Assembly: GCA_964570665.1 (NCBI GenBank)
Contig: CAZMZH010000002.1
Location: 310,001-374,000, forward strand
Origin: JAJDAT01 sp964570665
GTDB taxonomy: Bacteria; Nitrospinota; Nitrospinia; Nitrospinales; JAJDAT01
Direction: 5' to 3'
Length of the DNA stretch: 64,000 nt
Under the pieces are notes generated by a model, which was not told where the DNA came from, ran no database searches, and saw only the letters and a list, made by a program, of their open reading frames with translations. The position numbers and the translations under genes are program-made. Shown one piece after another: positions 33,674 through 43,314 of this stretch. How positions within the stretch are numbered: position 1 is the stretch's first letter; the number at the start of each line of letters is the position of its first letter.

Positions 33674-35116
33674 ATGAAGCGATTAGCTTTTTGTGTATTG
33701 GTGAGTATCTTTGTTTTTATTTGTGGTTCGAATGTTTTTGCCGTTCCTCTATTTCCCGATCAGGAGGGTTGGTCTGGAATTTATTTTAAAGGTAATAAAT
33801 TAGGTTTTTCCAGTTATTCCCTCAAAAACTTGTCAGGCGTCATTCAAATTAAATCTAAAGTTTTTTTTCGAATTAAAGTTGCGGGGGGCGATCAAACCAC
33901 TTCTTTTGTCCAGGAGACTATTCTAAAAGAAAACTTAGAGCCTAAGAGTTTTTATCTTTTACAAGAGGTAATGGGTACTCGCCATCAAACACATGGCAAG
34001 TTAGAAGAAAATCGTTTGGTTTTGACAGTTTCAACTAAAGGTTTTAAAAAAAATAAATCTTTGTCTTATAAAAAAAAGAGCGCTCTTTCGTCATCGTTCT
34101 TACTCAAAATCCTTAGCGAGGGGTTAGAGGTTGGTAAAAGTGGAAAATTACCTGTTTTTATGGAAGCTTTTCGAGCTTATTCTAAAGCACAGTTTAAAAC
34201 GATCGGAAAAGAAACTTTAAATATTAGAGGTTTTGCTGAAGAAGCATTCATTTTGGAACAAAAGATTGGCGGAATGGAGGTTAAAACCTGGGTAACTGCA
34301 GAAGGTAGAGTTTTAAAAGAAATATCTGCCGACGGTTTTGAATCTATTTTAGAATCCAAGGAAAAAGCTCAAGATATGGGTGGTTACGCCTTTTCCGCTT
34401 CAAGCCTTATCACTTTAAGCGTGATCAAGCCTAAAAAAGTAATCCATTACCCATTTTCTAAAAAGGTTCTAAAAGTTAGGTTAAGCAACCTTTTAGAACC
34501 GACTTCCATTCCTCAAGATCACAGGCAAAAGATTATAAGTTCTGAAACACTTCCAGATCAAACGTTTGCATCTGTTGTAATGATAAAATCTGAAACCGAA
34601 AATGTGGAAACCAAAAAAATTTTAAAAGAAGAAGCTCTAGATCCCAAAACATTAGAGGAAACTGCCGAAATTCAATATAACCATCCAATGATCAAAGCCT
34701 TAGCGCGTGAAATCGTCCAAAAAGACTGGAGTCCTTGGAGAACGGCGCTTGGAATAAATGAATGGGTTTATAAGAATTTGGATAAAGTCTTGGAAGATTC
34801 CATATCTGCTTTAGACACTCTCCAAAAAAGAAAAGGAGAGTGCCAATCTCATACTAATTTATTTGTTGCTCTAGCAAGAGCGTCTGGGTTACCAGCTCGC
34901 ATAGTTAATGGATTGGTTTACTCTAGAGAATTCAAAGGTTTTGCTTACCATGCTTGGCCAGAAGTATATGTTGGTCAATGGCGAGCGTTAGACCCCACAC
35001 TGGGGCAGGCTGTTGCTGATGCAACCCATATAAAATTGGCAAAAGGAGGCGAATCTGGCCCATTAAAACTCTTAGAGTTTATGGGTAAGCTCCAAATTGA
35101 GATTTTAGAAAACTAA
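33674..35116 (+). CDS. Secreted transglutaminase-like protein
   Basis: 480 residues with a signal peptide (AFCVLVSIFVFICGSNVFAV). The C-terminal third is a transglutaminase-like/papain-fold domain with all three catalytic residues in typical context: Cys in KRKGECQSHTNLFVALAR, His in YHAWPEVYVG and Asp in RALDPTLGQ. The N-terminal ~330 residues are strand-rich and not recognised. Proteins of this type usually act in the periplasm as proteases or cross-linking enzymes; the substrate is unknown. It is a single gene flanked by long intergenic regions. Confidence 0.82.
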   Translation: MKRLAFCVLVSIFVFICGSNVFAVPLFPDQEGWSGIYFKGNKLGFSSYSLKNLSGVIQIKSKVFFRIKVAGGDQTTSFVQETILKENLEPKSFYLLQEVMGTRHQTHGKLEENRLVLTVSTKGFKKNKSLSYKKKSALSSSFLLKILSEGLEVGKSGKLPVFMEAFRAYSKAQFKTIGKETLNIRGFAEEAFILEQKIGGMEVKTWVTAEGRVLKEISADGFESILESKEKAQDMGGYAFSASSLITLSVIKPKKVIHYPFSKKVLKVRLSNLLEPTSIPQDHRQKIISSETLPDQTFASVVMIKSETENVETKKILKEEALDPKTLEETAEIQYNHPMIKALAREIVQKDWSPWRTALGINEWVYKNLDKVLEDSISALDTLQKRKGECQSHTNLFVALARASGLPARIVNGLVYSREFKGFAYHAWPEVYVGQWRALDPTLGQAVADATHIKLAKGGESGPLKLLEFMGKLQIEILEN

Positions 35117-35314
35117 AGCTTATAAATTTTTTATTTATATAAATAATTTTTTTTCAATGAGTTACCGATATTCTTGTCGGTTTCTAACTTTGGTTTTTGG
35201 ATTTATTACTCCTTTCTAAGAAAAAAATAATCGAAGAAAAAAAATCTTTTACGTGTAAACCTCCTAAAGATTTGGCTCCCTAAAAAGTCAAGACTTTTTT
35301 TGAGTAAAAAGTCA

Positions 35315-35368
35315 TTGACAACCCCACATATTGTGTTTATTTTGGATAGTGGGCACAAAATGTTGTTG
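35315..35368 (+). promoter_or_regulatory. nrdJ promoter with two NrdR-box-like sites
   Basis: A -35 element TTGACA (35315-35320) is followed, after 17 bases, by TATTTT (35338-35343) as -10. The spacer holds ACCCCACATATTGTGT (35321-35336), which agrees with the NrdR box ACACWATATATWGTGT at 13 of 16 positions. A second, weaker site, GCACAAAATGTTGTTG (35353-35368, 11 of 16), begins 32 bases later, about three helical turns. NrdR represses ribonucleotide reductase genes through paired boxes at such spacing; the gene downstream is a reductase. The consensus is from memory. Confidence 0.62.
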
Positions 35369-35455
35369 CTTTGATTTGTTGGAACTTTCAAAAAAAAACG
35401 TTAATTTATTTAAATTATCTAAAATTTAAACTTATATTTTTTCCTCCAAAAAGCC

Positions 35456-38400
35456 ATGAAAATCATCCGAATATTTACAAAAAATCTTAAAGATCCTTTT
35501 GAAGCCTTTAATTTTGTGGAGCGAACTTCAAAAATTACAAATACGGATGGTTCCACCGTTTCCGAAATGAAGGAGGTCATTGCCCCAGATTTTTGGTCTC
35601 AAGTCGCAGTGGATATCATGGCCCAAAAATATTTTCGAAAAGCTGGAATTCCTTCTTGTTTAAAAAGAAAAGTTGAAGAAGGAGCTCCCGAGTGGCTTTG
35701 CCCATCAGTCCCTGATTTTGCGGCGCTAAATCAATTGCCGAAAGTTAGTCAATATGGTGGAGAAACCGACGCTCGGCAGGTTTTTAGGCGGTTGGCGGGT
35801 TGTTGGACTTATTGGGGATGGAAAAATAACTATTTTGAAGACGAAGAATCCGCTCAGATTTATTTTGATGAAATGTGTTTTCAATTAGCTGGACAATTGG
35901 CGGCTCCAAATTCACCTCAATGGTTTAATACAGGTTTAAATTGGGCTTATGGGATAGAAGGTCCGGCTCAAGGTCACTATTATTATGACTCAGATGAATC
36001 AAAAGTCGTGCAATCTCAGTCCGCATATGAAAGACCTCAGCCTCATGCTTGTTTTATTTTGTCAATTGAAGACAACTTGGTTAATGAGGGCGGGATAATG
36101 GATTTATGGCGCCAAGAAGCCCGATTATTTAAATACGGTTCGGGTAGCGGTACAAATTTTTCTAGTCTTCGCGGAGAAGGAGAGCCTCTTTCGGGTGGTG
36201 GAAAATCTTCTGGATTGATGAGTTTTTTGAAAATTGGCGATCGAGCGGCTGGAGCTATAAAGTCCGGTGGAACTACGCGAAGAGCGGCAAAAATGGTGAC
36301 CTTAGATATTGATCATCCCGATATTGAAGAGTTTATTGAGTGGAAAGTAAAAGAAGAACGAAAGGTAGCGGCGCTTGTTTCTGGTAGTAAAATAACTAGA
36401 AAAAGACTGAAACAGGTTATTAAGGCTTGTTGGGCAGAAAAAGACGAATCTTTACGTTTTGATTTGGCGAAGAACCGGGAATTACGCAAGGCTGTTAAAC
36501 AAGGTTTAGAAGACTGCATTCCTGAAAACTATATTTATAGAGTGATCCAGTTAGCTAAGCAGGGAGTACAAGATATTGAATTTGAGGAATACGATGTTAA
36601 TTGGAATTCAGAGGCTTATGCTACTGTTTCAGGTCAAAATTCCAACAATTCAATTCGGCTCACAAATGAGTTTTTAAGAGCTGAGGAGTGTGGTGGCGAT
36701 TGGAACTTGTTAAATCGGGTTGATGGAAAAATTAACAAGACCGTTTCTGCGGATAGTTTGTGGGAGAAAATAAATGAATCGGCTTGGTCAAGCGCCGATC
36801 CCGGATTGCAGTTTGATACCACAATTAACGAATGGCACACCTGTCCAGAAGGCGGTAGAATTCGCGCTTCCAATCCATGTTCTGAGTATATGTTTCTTGA
36901 TAATACGGCCTGTAATTTAGCCTCGATAAATTTGATTAAGTTTTTCGATGCGAAGAGCGGCAGGTTTGCTATTCACAATTTTAGACATGCTTGTAGGCTT
37001 TGGACTTTGACTTTGGAAATTTCAGTTGCGATGGCTCAATTTCCAAATAAAGCGATTGCTGAAAAAAGCTTTGACTACAGAACTTTGGGTTTGGGGTACG
37101 CCAACCTTGGAGCTTTGTTGATGGTTTCTGGTATCCCCTATGACTCGGAAGAAGCTAAGTCTATTGCTGGGTCTATAACCGCTTTATTGACAGGCGCTTC
37201 TTATTCTATGTCAGCCGACATGGCTAAAGAATTAGGGGCTTTTTCTCAATATGAATCGAATAAAACTCATATGTTAAGAGTTATGCGGAATCATCGAAGG
37301 GCTGCGCAAAATGCTCCAGAGCAAGAATATGAAGGTCTTACCGTTTTCCCAAGAGGAATTCGGTCCGAGTTTTGCCAAGATAATCTTTTGAGGGCGGCGA
37401 AAAAAGAATGGGATGATGTTTTGGAAAAAGGCGTAAAGTTTGGTTTTCGGAACGCCCAAGTGACTTGTATTGCTCCAACGGGAACGATTGGTTTGTTAAT
37501 GGATTGCGATACCACGGGTATTGAGCCAGATTACGCTTTAGTAAAATTCAAAAAGCTAGCTGGTGGAGGATATTTTAAAATTATTAATCAGTCTGTACCC
37601 GCAGCCCTAGGACGCCTCGGTTATAGTGAAGAAGAAGCCGAAGAAATTGTAAAATATTGTGTCGGGTCGGGAAGTTTAAAAGACTCTCCATTTATTAACA
37701 GGGAATCGTTAAAGGAAAAAGGGTTTAGCGATAAGGTTTTAGAAAAAATTGAGGCAGAGCTGCCAAAAGTATTCGATATTGGGTTTGCGTTTAACAAATT
37801 CACGTTGGGCGAAGAGTTTTGTAAATCTACTTTTGGTATTACCGAGGCGCAATTAGAATCTCCAATGTTTAATTTTTTAGAATTTATCGGTTTTTCGTCC
37901 GATGAGATTTCTAAAGCTAACGACGCAATTTGTGGAACTATGACGATTGAGGGTTCGCCTCACCTTAAGGAAGAGCATTACCCTGTATTTGATTGCGCCA
38001 ATAAATGCGGTAAATATGGAAAGCGTTTTATACCTCATGAAGCGCATATTCGGATGATGGCAGCCGCCCAGCCTTTTATTTCTGGAGCGATTTCTAAGAC
38101 CATAAATATGCCGTCTGAATCCTCCATTTACGATGTTAAGAAAGCGCATATTCTATCTTGGAAGCTTATGCTTAAAGGGACTGCTATTTACCGAGATGGG
38201 TCCAAATTAAGCCAACCTCTTAATAGTGTAGCCGATTTAGACTTTAGAATGATTGAAACTGAAAGTGAAGATCGGAAGGAAGCGAAATCTCCAGCTCTTG
38301 CCGCTGCGGAAAGAATTGTTCATCAAATGGGATACCGCAAAAAGCTTCCATATAGACGCAAGGGTTATACTCAAAAAGCTATGATTGGAGGACATAAGGT

Positions 38401-39055
38401 TTACCTCCGTACGGGCGATTATGAGGACGGAAGCTTGGGTGAGATTTTTATTGATATGCATAAGGAAGGCGCCGCTTTCCGGAGCTTAATGAATTGCTTT
38501 GCTATTTCTATTTCTTTGGGTCTTCAACATGGAGTTCCCTTGGAAGAGTTTGTTGACGCCTTTGTTTTCACCCGTTTTGAGCCTAATGGGATTGTTTCTG
38601 GTAGTAAGAATATAAGTATGTCGACATCTATTATTGATTATATTTTTAGAGACCTAGCGATTTCATATTTAGATCGAAATGATTTGTCTCAAGTTACCCC
38701 CGAAGATTTACGCGCAGATGCCATTCAGAAAGATTCTGAATTTAGCTCCGATGTTACTTCCAGCATTAAACCTCCTCAAGAATCAAACGTTGTTTTGGAA
38801 AAAACAGAGGTGGTTTCCGAGGTTCCAAAAGCCGCAACTAAAACAAATGGAAATGGGAACGGAAATGGAGCGGTAGCGGAAAAACATGCGGAGGTTACGG
38901 TTGGATTGGCTCAACCTAAAGTTTCCGCTTTTGAAATAGCTAGAATGAAAGGATATGAAGGCGACCCTTGCAATGAATGCGGGCAGATGACCCTTATACG
39001 CAATGGTACCTGTTTAAAATGCCTGTCATGTGGCGCAACGTCCGGTTGTTCCTAA
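35456..39055 (+). CDS. nrdJ: B12-dependent (class II) ribonucleotide reductase NrdJ
   Basis: 1199 residues, in the range of long adenosylcobalamin-dependent reductases. Makes deoxyribonucleotides for DNA without needing oxygen. Recognised: NTGLNWAYGI, the ATP/radical-site segments SGSGTNFSSLRGE and GQNSNNSIRLTNEFL, the active-site run NPCSEYMFLDNTACNLASINL (Cys and Glu; shown in part), and CIAPTGTIGLLMDCDTTGIEP (phosphate binding; shown in part). The C-terminus holds a Cys cluster (CNECGQM ... CLKCLSC) for reduction or zinc, after a low-complexity Asn/Gly linker. The start ATG has only a weak ribosome-binding site. No class I or III reductase is nearby. Confidence 0.96.
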   Translation: MKIIRIFTKNLKDPFEAFNFVERTSKITNTDGSTVSEMKEVIAPDFWSQVAVDIMAQKYFRKAGIPSCLKRKVEEGAPEWLCPSVPDFAALNQLPKVSQYGGETDARQVFRRLAGCWTYWGWKNNYFEDEESAQIYFDEMCFQLAGQLAAPNSPQWFNTGLNWAYGIEGPAQGHYYYDSDESKVVQSQSAYERPQPHACFILSIEDNLVNEGGIMDLWRQEARLFKYGSGSGTNFSSLRGEGEPLSGGGKSSGLMSFLKIGDRAAGAIKSGGTTRRAAKMVTLDIDHPDIEEFIEWKVKEERKVAALVSGSKITRKRLKQVIKACWAEKDESLRFDLAKNRELRKAVKQGLEDCIPENYIYRVIQLAKQGVQDIEFEEYDVNWNSEAYATVSGQNSNNSIRLTNEFLRAEECGGDWNLLNRVDGKINKTVSADSLWEKINESAWSSADPGLQFDTTINEWHTCPEGGRIRASNPCSEYMFLDNTACNLASINLIKFFDAKSGRFAIHNFRHACRLWTLTLEISVAMAQFPNKAIAEKSFDYRTLGLGYANLGALLMVSGIPYDSEEAKSIAGSITALLTGASYSMSADMAKELGAFSQYESNKTHMLRVMRNHRRAAQNAPEQEYEGLTVFPRGIRSEFCQDNLLRAAKKEWDDVLEKGVKFGFRNAQVTCIAPTGTIGLLMDCDTTGIEPDYALVKFKKLAGGGYFKIINQSVPAALGRLGYSEEEAEEIVKYCVGSGSLKDSPFINRESLKEKGFSDKVLEKIEAELPKVFDIGFAFNKFTLGEEFCKSTFGITEAQLESPMFNFLEFIGFSSDEISKANDAICGTMTIEGSPHLKEEHYPVFDCANKCGKYGKRFIPHEAHIRMMAAAQPFISGAISKTINMPSESSIYDVKKAHILSWKLMLKGTAIYRDGSKLSQPLNSVADLDFRMIETESEDRKEAKSPALAAAERIVHQMGYRKKLPYRRKGYTQKAMIGGHKVYLRTGDYEDGSLGEIFIDMHKEGAAFRSLMNCFAISISLGLQHGVPLEEFVDAFVFTRFEPNGIVSGSKNISMSTSIIDYIFRDLAISYLDRNDLSQVTPEDLRADAIQKDSEFSSDVTSSIKPPQESNVVLEKTEVVSEVPKAATKTNGNGNGNGAVAEKHAEVTVGLAQPKVSAFEIARMKGYEGDPCNECGQMTLIRNGTCLKCLSCGATSGCS

Positions 39056-39311
39056 AGATTCATTTTTTTAAGTAGATTACTTTAATATCTCCCCTCCCCC
39101 CCCTCTGGGGCAGTTTTGCATCTGATTTTTTTCTTATAAAAAAAGTTTAAAAATTTTTCTTCAAATTTAAATTGTTAAGGTTAACTAATCCCACAAAACC
39201 TTGACACTATTGAGCTAAAATAATATACTTCAAAATTCACATCCTTAGACCTGAAAGAATTTTTCAATTTATTACCTAGCGTTAACCTGGGTATTTGGAG
39301 GAGCTAATCCA

Positions 39312-39935
39312 TTGAGCGAAAAAGAAAATAATCCGGCAGAGCAAGGCACCCAAGCGGAAGACGATGAAGAATCCCTCAGGGGAGATTCGTCTAAAGAAGG
39401 CGGACTGGCCGACCTTAGCGAGTTGGAAAAGATAAAAAAAGAACTAGAACTTGAAAAAGTAAAAGCTGCGCAAGAACTTGAAGTGGGCGAGGAAGAGGAA
39501 GGCGAAGACGCTAGAGAGGCGGATTATCTTCAAAAGCTAATTAATTTGACAATTAAGTTTGATCATCATTTAGGAATGTTCTTGATGCCTTCTTACATTG
39601 ACTGCGGCTTAAAATACGATCATCGTTTAGTTGAAAGTTATACGACGCAGTTGGTTACTATTCAAAGTTTTCTAAGGCTATTGGAAAAAGTTGATGGAGT
39701 AACGCGCGAGCAGGTTACTAAAGAATGTGTTATCAAATTGAGAAACGTTCTCCAGCAAGTTAATAAAAATATGGTGAAGCCGCTTTTCAAAGAAGTAAAG
39801 CTTATGAAGAAGAAGCCTAAAATGGAAAACCTAGATACATTTAAAGAAAACTGGAACGATAGATTGCTCGAATTTCAAAAAGTTTGTGATTTTGAATACC
39901 AGATTTTAGACGTAAAAGGTTTTCAGATAAAATAA
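39312..39935 (+). CDS. Acidic protein of unknown function
   Basis: 207 residues, starting with TTG preceded by GGAGGAG at good spacing; no in-frame ATG would replace it. The first 75 residues are highly acidic and probably disordered (EEGEDAREAD etc.). The rest looks all-helical, with LGMFLMPSYIDCGLKYDHRL and VTKECVIKLRNVLQQV. No signal peptide or membrane segment. The family is not recognised. Its acidic N-terminus resembles those of several proteins in the following 10 kb, and it opens that run of plus-strand genes. Confidence 0.7.
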   Translation: MSEKENNPAEQGTQAEDDEESLRGDSSKEGGLADLSELEKIKKELELEKVKAAQELEVGEEEEGEDAREADYLQKLINLTIKFDHHLGMFLMPSYIDCGLKYDHRLVESYTTQLVTIQSFLRLLEKVDGVTREQVTKECVIKLRNVLQQVNKNMVKPLFKEVKLMKKKPKMENLDTFKENWNDRLLEFQKVCDFEYQILDVKGFQIK

Positions 39936-40173
39936 CTTTATATTTGTTTATTTAATTCGAAACTGCTTGGGGGATGGTTGTTTCGTGAGAAGTCGATTTG
40001 ATTATTTTGCGAAAATAAGTTTGCCGTGGGTATAGTCGTTTTTATAAATTCGATTATTTTCTAATTACCTCCAAGAGTTTCTCCCTCCTGGGCGGAGTTT
40101 TTAAATCATCCTCGCTCCCTTACGTTAAAAAAATTTCCCATTAACCTTATTTAAGAATTTTTGCCTAAGAAAA

Positions 40174-41166
40174 ATGGAAGAAGAAAAAAACGAAAATGAA
40201 GAGTTAGAAGTGGGGCAGGAACTGACGGTGGTAGAGGAAACTTTACCTGAAGAAAAACCGGTTGTCGATCATTCTAAATTATATGTTTGGATTGCCGATG
40301 CCGGTAATAATCGTATACAAAAGTTTGATGGGAATGGGAAGTTCTTGATGCAGTTTGGTCGGCCTGCCGGCACGCGGGCTCCCTATAACCCAGGCGAATT
40401 CAAAACTCCAATGGGAGTTGCTGTCGATTCCTATGGGAACATTTGGGTGGCCGATACAGGGTGTCATCGAATACAGAAATTCGACGAAGAGGGCGGCTTT
40501 CTTTTGGAGTTTGGCACGGAAGGTTGGGGACCCGATAAGTTCTATATGCCAGAAGGTATAGCGGTGGAGGCGTCGGGAACTATACTTGTTGCCGATACGG
40601 CAAACCATTGCTTTAAGCGTTTTGACGATGATGGAGAGTTTCTATTGGGCTTTGGTTTCTCGGGTGATTTTGACGGTTTTTTAAAATACCCAACCGGAGT
40701 AGCTCTAGACCGCGAAGGTAACATTTATGTGGCAGATAGAGATAACCAGCGAATTCAAATTTTTAATGAAGACGGTCAATACGTTTCAAAGTTTGGTCAA
40801 TATGGTTTTGAGGAAGGATTTGTTAATTTCCCTAATGGTATTGTGGTGCGGAAAGATGGAACGATAGTTGTTTCTGAAAAAAGCCAAAACCGTTGCCAAG
40901 TTTTTGATAACGAAGGAAATTTTATTTCAAGTTTTGGCGAATTAGGCAAACGCGAAGGGCAATTTAATTGTCCAATGTGTTTGGCCCAGGATCCATATGG
41001 TTATATCTTTGTAGTAGATACGCTTAATAATCGAATCCAGAAATTTGATAAAGAGTTTAACTTTGTTGGGAAATGGGGTTCCATTGGAAAAGAATTGGGC
41101 CAGTTAAAGGATCCTGCTGGAATTTGCCTTACATGGGAACCCGATTGGGCTCCAAAAGACGAATAG
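40174..41166 (+). CDS. NHL-repeat beta-propeller protein
   Basis: 330 residues. After an acidic N-terminal tail (1-30), six NHL repeats are visible, each about 45 residues with the pattern GIAVxxxGTILVADTANHxxKRFDxxGEFLLxFG. NHL propellers bind proteins or RNA. There is no signal peptide, so the protein is probably cytoplasmic, unlike many bacterial NHL proteins. Glu/Asp-rich start (EEEKNENEELEVGQEL) as in neighbouring genes. The next gene starts 50 bases on. Confidence 0.88.
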   Translation: MEEEKNENEELEVGQELTVVEETLPEEKPVVDHSKLYVWIADAGNNRIQKFDGNGKFLMQFGRPAGTRAPYNPGEFKTPMGVAVDSYGNIWVADTGCHRIQKFDEEGGFLLEFGTEGWGPDKFYMPEGIAVEASGTILVADTANHCFKRFDDDGEFLLGFGFSGDFDGFLKYPTGVALDREGNIYVADRDNQRIQIFNEDGQYVSKFGQYGFEEGFVNFPNGIVVRKDGTIVVSEKSQNRCQVFDNEGNFISSFGELGKREGQFNCPMCLAQDPYGYIFVVDTLNNRIQKFDKEFNFVGKWGSIGKELGQLKDPAGICLTWEPDWAPKDE

Positions 41167-41216
41167 TTTAACCAAAACTATTTGTAACTAATATTTAGAA
41201 TAAGGAAAAATATTTT

Positions 41217-41840
41217 TTGAAAAAAGTTTGGCAAAATTTTGAGCTTCAATCCCCGGCAAAATGTGGATTTTTTTTAATCCTAATTATGGTTTTTCTGAGT
41301 TCCACCGTTTTTGGGGATGAAGGGTATTATTATGGCCATAAAGTTGAGGTTGAACCGCTCAAGCCAAAGTTGGGACCCGACGGCCTTCCATTGCCTGAAA
41401 GATTTGCCGATAATGGCGATGGAACAATTACCGATCAGAAAGAAAATCTTATGTGGAAAGCTCGTGATTCTTACCAAGAAAGAAAAAAATGGTTGAATTG
41501 GCACGACGCGCAAATATTCATAAAAGAGATGAATGAAAAAAAGTTTGCTGGGCATGATGATTGGCGATTACCCATAAAGAAAGAGCTTAAATCCCTTTAT
41601 GAAGAAGAGAAGGAAATTCCTTGGAAATATTATTGGACGGAAAATGTTGTGCATATAGATCCAATTTTTGGAGATACTAGTTGTTGCTTTTGGACTAGCG
41701 AGGAATATAAAGAGAAATACGCATATGGGTTTAATTTTATTAGAGGGCAGTCATACTTAAGTCTTAAAGGCGGTATAATGCAATCCTTAACGGTGATACG
41801 GCCAGTTAGAACTATAACGGCTAAACTGGACTCAAAATGA
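41217..41840 (+). CDS. Secreted Lcl_C/DUF1566-domain protein
   Basis: 207 residues from TTG 41217 (AAGGA ten bases upstream). Signal peptide (GFFLILIMVFLSSTVFG). It then has one Lcl C-terminal-like (DUF1566) domain: RFADNGDGTITDQKENLMWK, WLNWHDAQIFIKEMN, HDDWRLPIKKELKSLY, CFWTSEEY and a final VRTI. It is the only member of the local array with an export signal. Its stop overlaps the next ATG (ATGA), coupling it to a cytoplasmic TPR protein. Domain function is not established; such domains are often extracellular binding modules. Confidence 0.85.
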   Translation: MKKVWQNFELQSPAKCGFFLILIMVFLSSTVFGDEGYYYGHKVEVEPLKPKLGPDGLPLPERFADNGDGTITDQKENLMWKARDSYQERKKWLNWHDAQIFIKEMNEKKFAGHDDWRLPIKKELKSLYEEEKEIPWKYYWTENVVHIDPIFGDTSCCFWTSEEYKEKYAYGFNFIRGQSYLSLKGGIMQSLTVIRPVRTITAKLDSK

Positions 41841-42625
41841 GCGATCAAAATAATTTAGAAGACCAAGCGACGGAGGACGAGAGCCTTGAGCTTGAAGATA
41901 GTGAAGCCCTAGAAGAGGAAGAGCCGGATTTACAGGAAGAACTTGACGACGATGAAGTGGAGTTTGACCTGGAAGCTCAGATTGAGTTATTTAGAAGCCA
42001 GATTGAAGAAGAACCTGAAAACTGCATCCACCACTATAATTTGGGCGAAGCTCTAGAGGAGCTAAGGCATTATGACGAAGCCTTAGAGGAATTTCAGCTG
42101 GCTTTGAAGTATGACGAAGATAATTCCTTTGGAGGAGTGATTCATTTTGGATTAGGTAATTTATATTACAATAAACTTTTAGGTGGAGCTTCTTCAGACG
42201 TTATCAAAAGTTCTATTGGATTGTTAAATGAGCATAAAGAAAAAGATTCAATTACGGATGTTCTGGCTGAAGATTATCAAAACCCAATTAATGAATTTGA
42301 GCAGGCATTAAAATATTTGCCGATGCTGAAAGCAGACGATGATTTAGCGGAATACATTTCAGAAAATGCCCCGTTATCGATAGCAAATATTTATTATAAA
42401 TGGGCATCTGATTTAGTTGATAAGTCGAGACAGCTTACTAACTATGGCGATGAAATAAACGATATTAAAAGAGCTTTGAAGCACTTAAAAAAAGTTTTAG
42501 AAATTGACCCTAATAATTCTCCTGCCGCCCTATTAGAAAAATTGGGAAAAAAAATGTTAGCGGAAGGATGGATGATCTATGATGAGTACGGTTTTGAAGC
42601 TAAAAATATTCAAGGCATAGGTTAA
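41837..42625 (+). CDS. Acidic TPR protein
   Basis: 262 residues. Very acidic N-terminus (about 1-55, ESLELEDSEALEEEEPDLQEE), then TPR-like helices (HHYNLGEALEELRHYDEALEEFQLALKY, shown in part) and a later pair ending LKHLKKVLEIDPNNSPAALLEKL. No signal peptide. Coupled by a 4-base overlap to the secreted Lcl_C gene and followed after 39 bases by the LRR gene, so the three form an operon. Probably a scaffold; the partner is unknown. Confidence 0.85.
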   Translation: MSDQNNLEDQATEDESLELEDSEALEEEEPDLQEELDDDEVEFDLEAQIELFRSQIEEEPENCIHHYNLGEALEELRHYDEALEEFQLALKYDEDNSFGGVIHFGLGNLYYNKLLGGASSDVIKSSIGLLNEHKEKDSITDVLAEDYQNPINEFEQALKYLPMLKADDDLAEYISENAPLSIANIYYKWASDLVDKSRQLTNYGDEINDIKRALKHLKKVLEIDPNNSPAALLEKLGKKMLAEGWMIYDEYGFEAKNIQGIG

Positions 42626-42664
42626 TCGTTTAAAAGTATAAAAGAGTTAAAAAGGAATTTTTTT

Positions 42665-43060
42665 ATGGCTGACATTTTAGAGCTAATCGGCGAACGATTG
42701 AGTAAAGACGGTCAAGTCTTGAATCTCAAGGCCCAGTTTATTCGAGAAGTAGGCGCGAGGAAGTTAGCGGAATGCGAAGAGCTTTCAAATTTAAGGGCGT
42801 TAGATTTAACTCAAAACGCTATTGGCGACGATGGAGCCAAAGCCATTGCGGAATCGCCTCATTTATCTAAAGTTAGAACTCTGAATTTAAAATCAAATGG
42901 AATCACTGATATTGGCGCGGAATACCTGGCAAACTCTACAACTTTGAAAAGTTTAAAAAGTTTGCAATTGGTAGTCAATGATATTTCGGAAAAGGGCGAA
43001 AAACTGCTGATTAACTCTAAAAGCTTAACAAGTTTGACTTCCTTAAAATTCCGAGTTTGA
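42665..43060 (+). CDS. Small RNI-type leucine-rich-repeat protein
   Basis: 131 residues with about three ribonuclease-inhibitor-like LRRs of 27-28 residues: LRALDLTQNAIGDDGAKAIAES, VRTLNLKSNGITDIGAEYLANS (shown in part) and LKSLQLVVNDISEKGEKLL. No signal peptide. Protein-binding module by family; the ligand is unknown. Good AAAGGAA site before ATG. Third gene of the operon with the secreted Lcl_C and TPR genes. Confidence 0.85.
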   Translation: MADILELIGERLSKDGQVLNLKAQFIREVGARKLAECEELSNLRALDLTQNAIGDDGAKAIAESPHLSKVRTLNLKSNGITDIGAEYLANSTTLKSLKSLQLVVNDISEKGEKLLINSKSLTSLTSLKFRV

Positions 43061-43155
43061 GTATTTTTTTTTAAAAAAAATTATTAGAATTAATGGTTTA
43101 TAAGTAATTGTTTTTATTAAGCTTGTGGGGTGCGCTGAAAATAGAAAAATAGCGC

Positions 43156-43184
43156 TTGACTTATTTTGCCCGTTTTGATACTTT
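43156..43184 (+). promoter_or_regulatory. Possible sigma-70 promoter of the small secreted protein gene
   Basis: TTGACT at 43156-43161 is a good -35 element. The -10 is weak: TACTTT at 43179-43184 with 17-base spacing, or GATACT at 15-base spacing. It would give a leader of about 120 bases that holds a small GCCC/GGGC hairpin. Confidence 0.35.
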
Positions 43185-43314
43185 CGGTCCACAATCAAAG
43201 CCCAAAGACCCGGGCATAAAAAAACGAATATTAGGGTTCTTAGCCAATTTGAATATTTGTTAGGGATTATTTTGGAGTTAGTTTAACTTTTCAATTTTTT
43301 GAAAGGGGGAGACC

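Noticed and set aside
35117..35455. Cobalamin riboswitch before the B12-dependent reductase gene
   Set aside because: I saw no B12-box-like sequence or long paired element; the region is better explained by a promoter with NrdR-like boxes.
39090..39115. C-rich run after nrdJ as a terminator
   Set aside because: Only a four-base CCCC/GGGG stem can form and the T-rich part is too far downstream.
40002..40018. TTATTTT-gcg-AAAATAA inverted repeat
   Set aside because: Seven-base arms made almost only of A and T are expected by chance in DNA this AT-rich.
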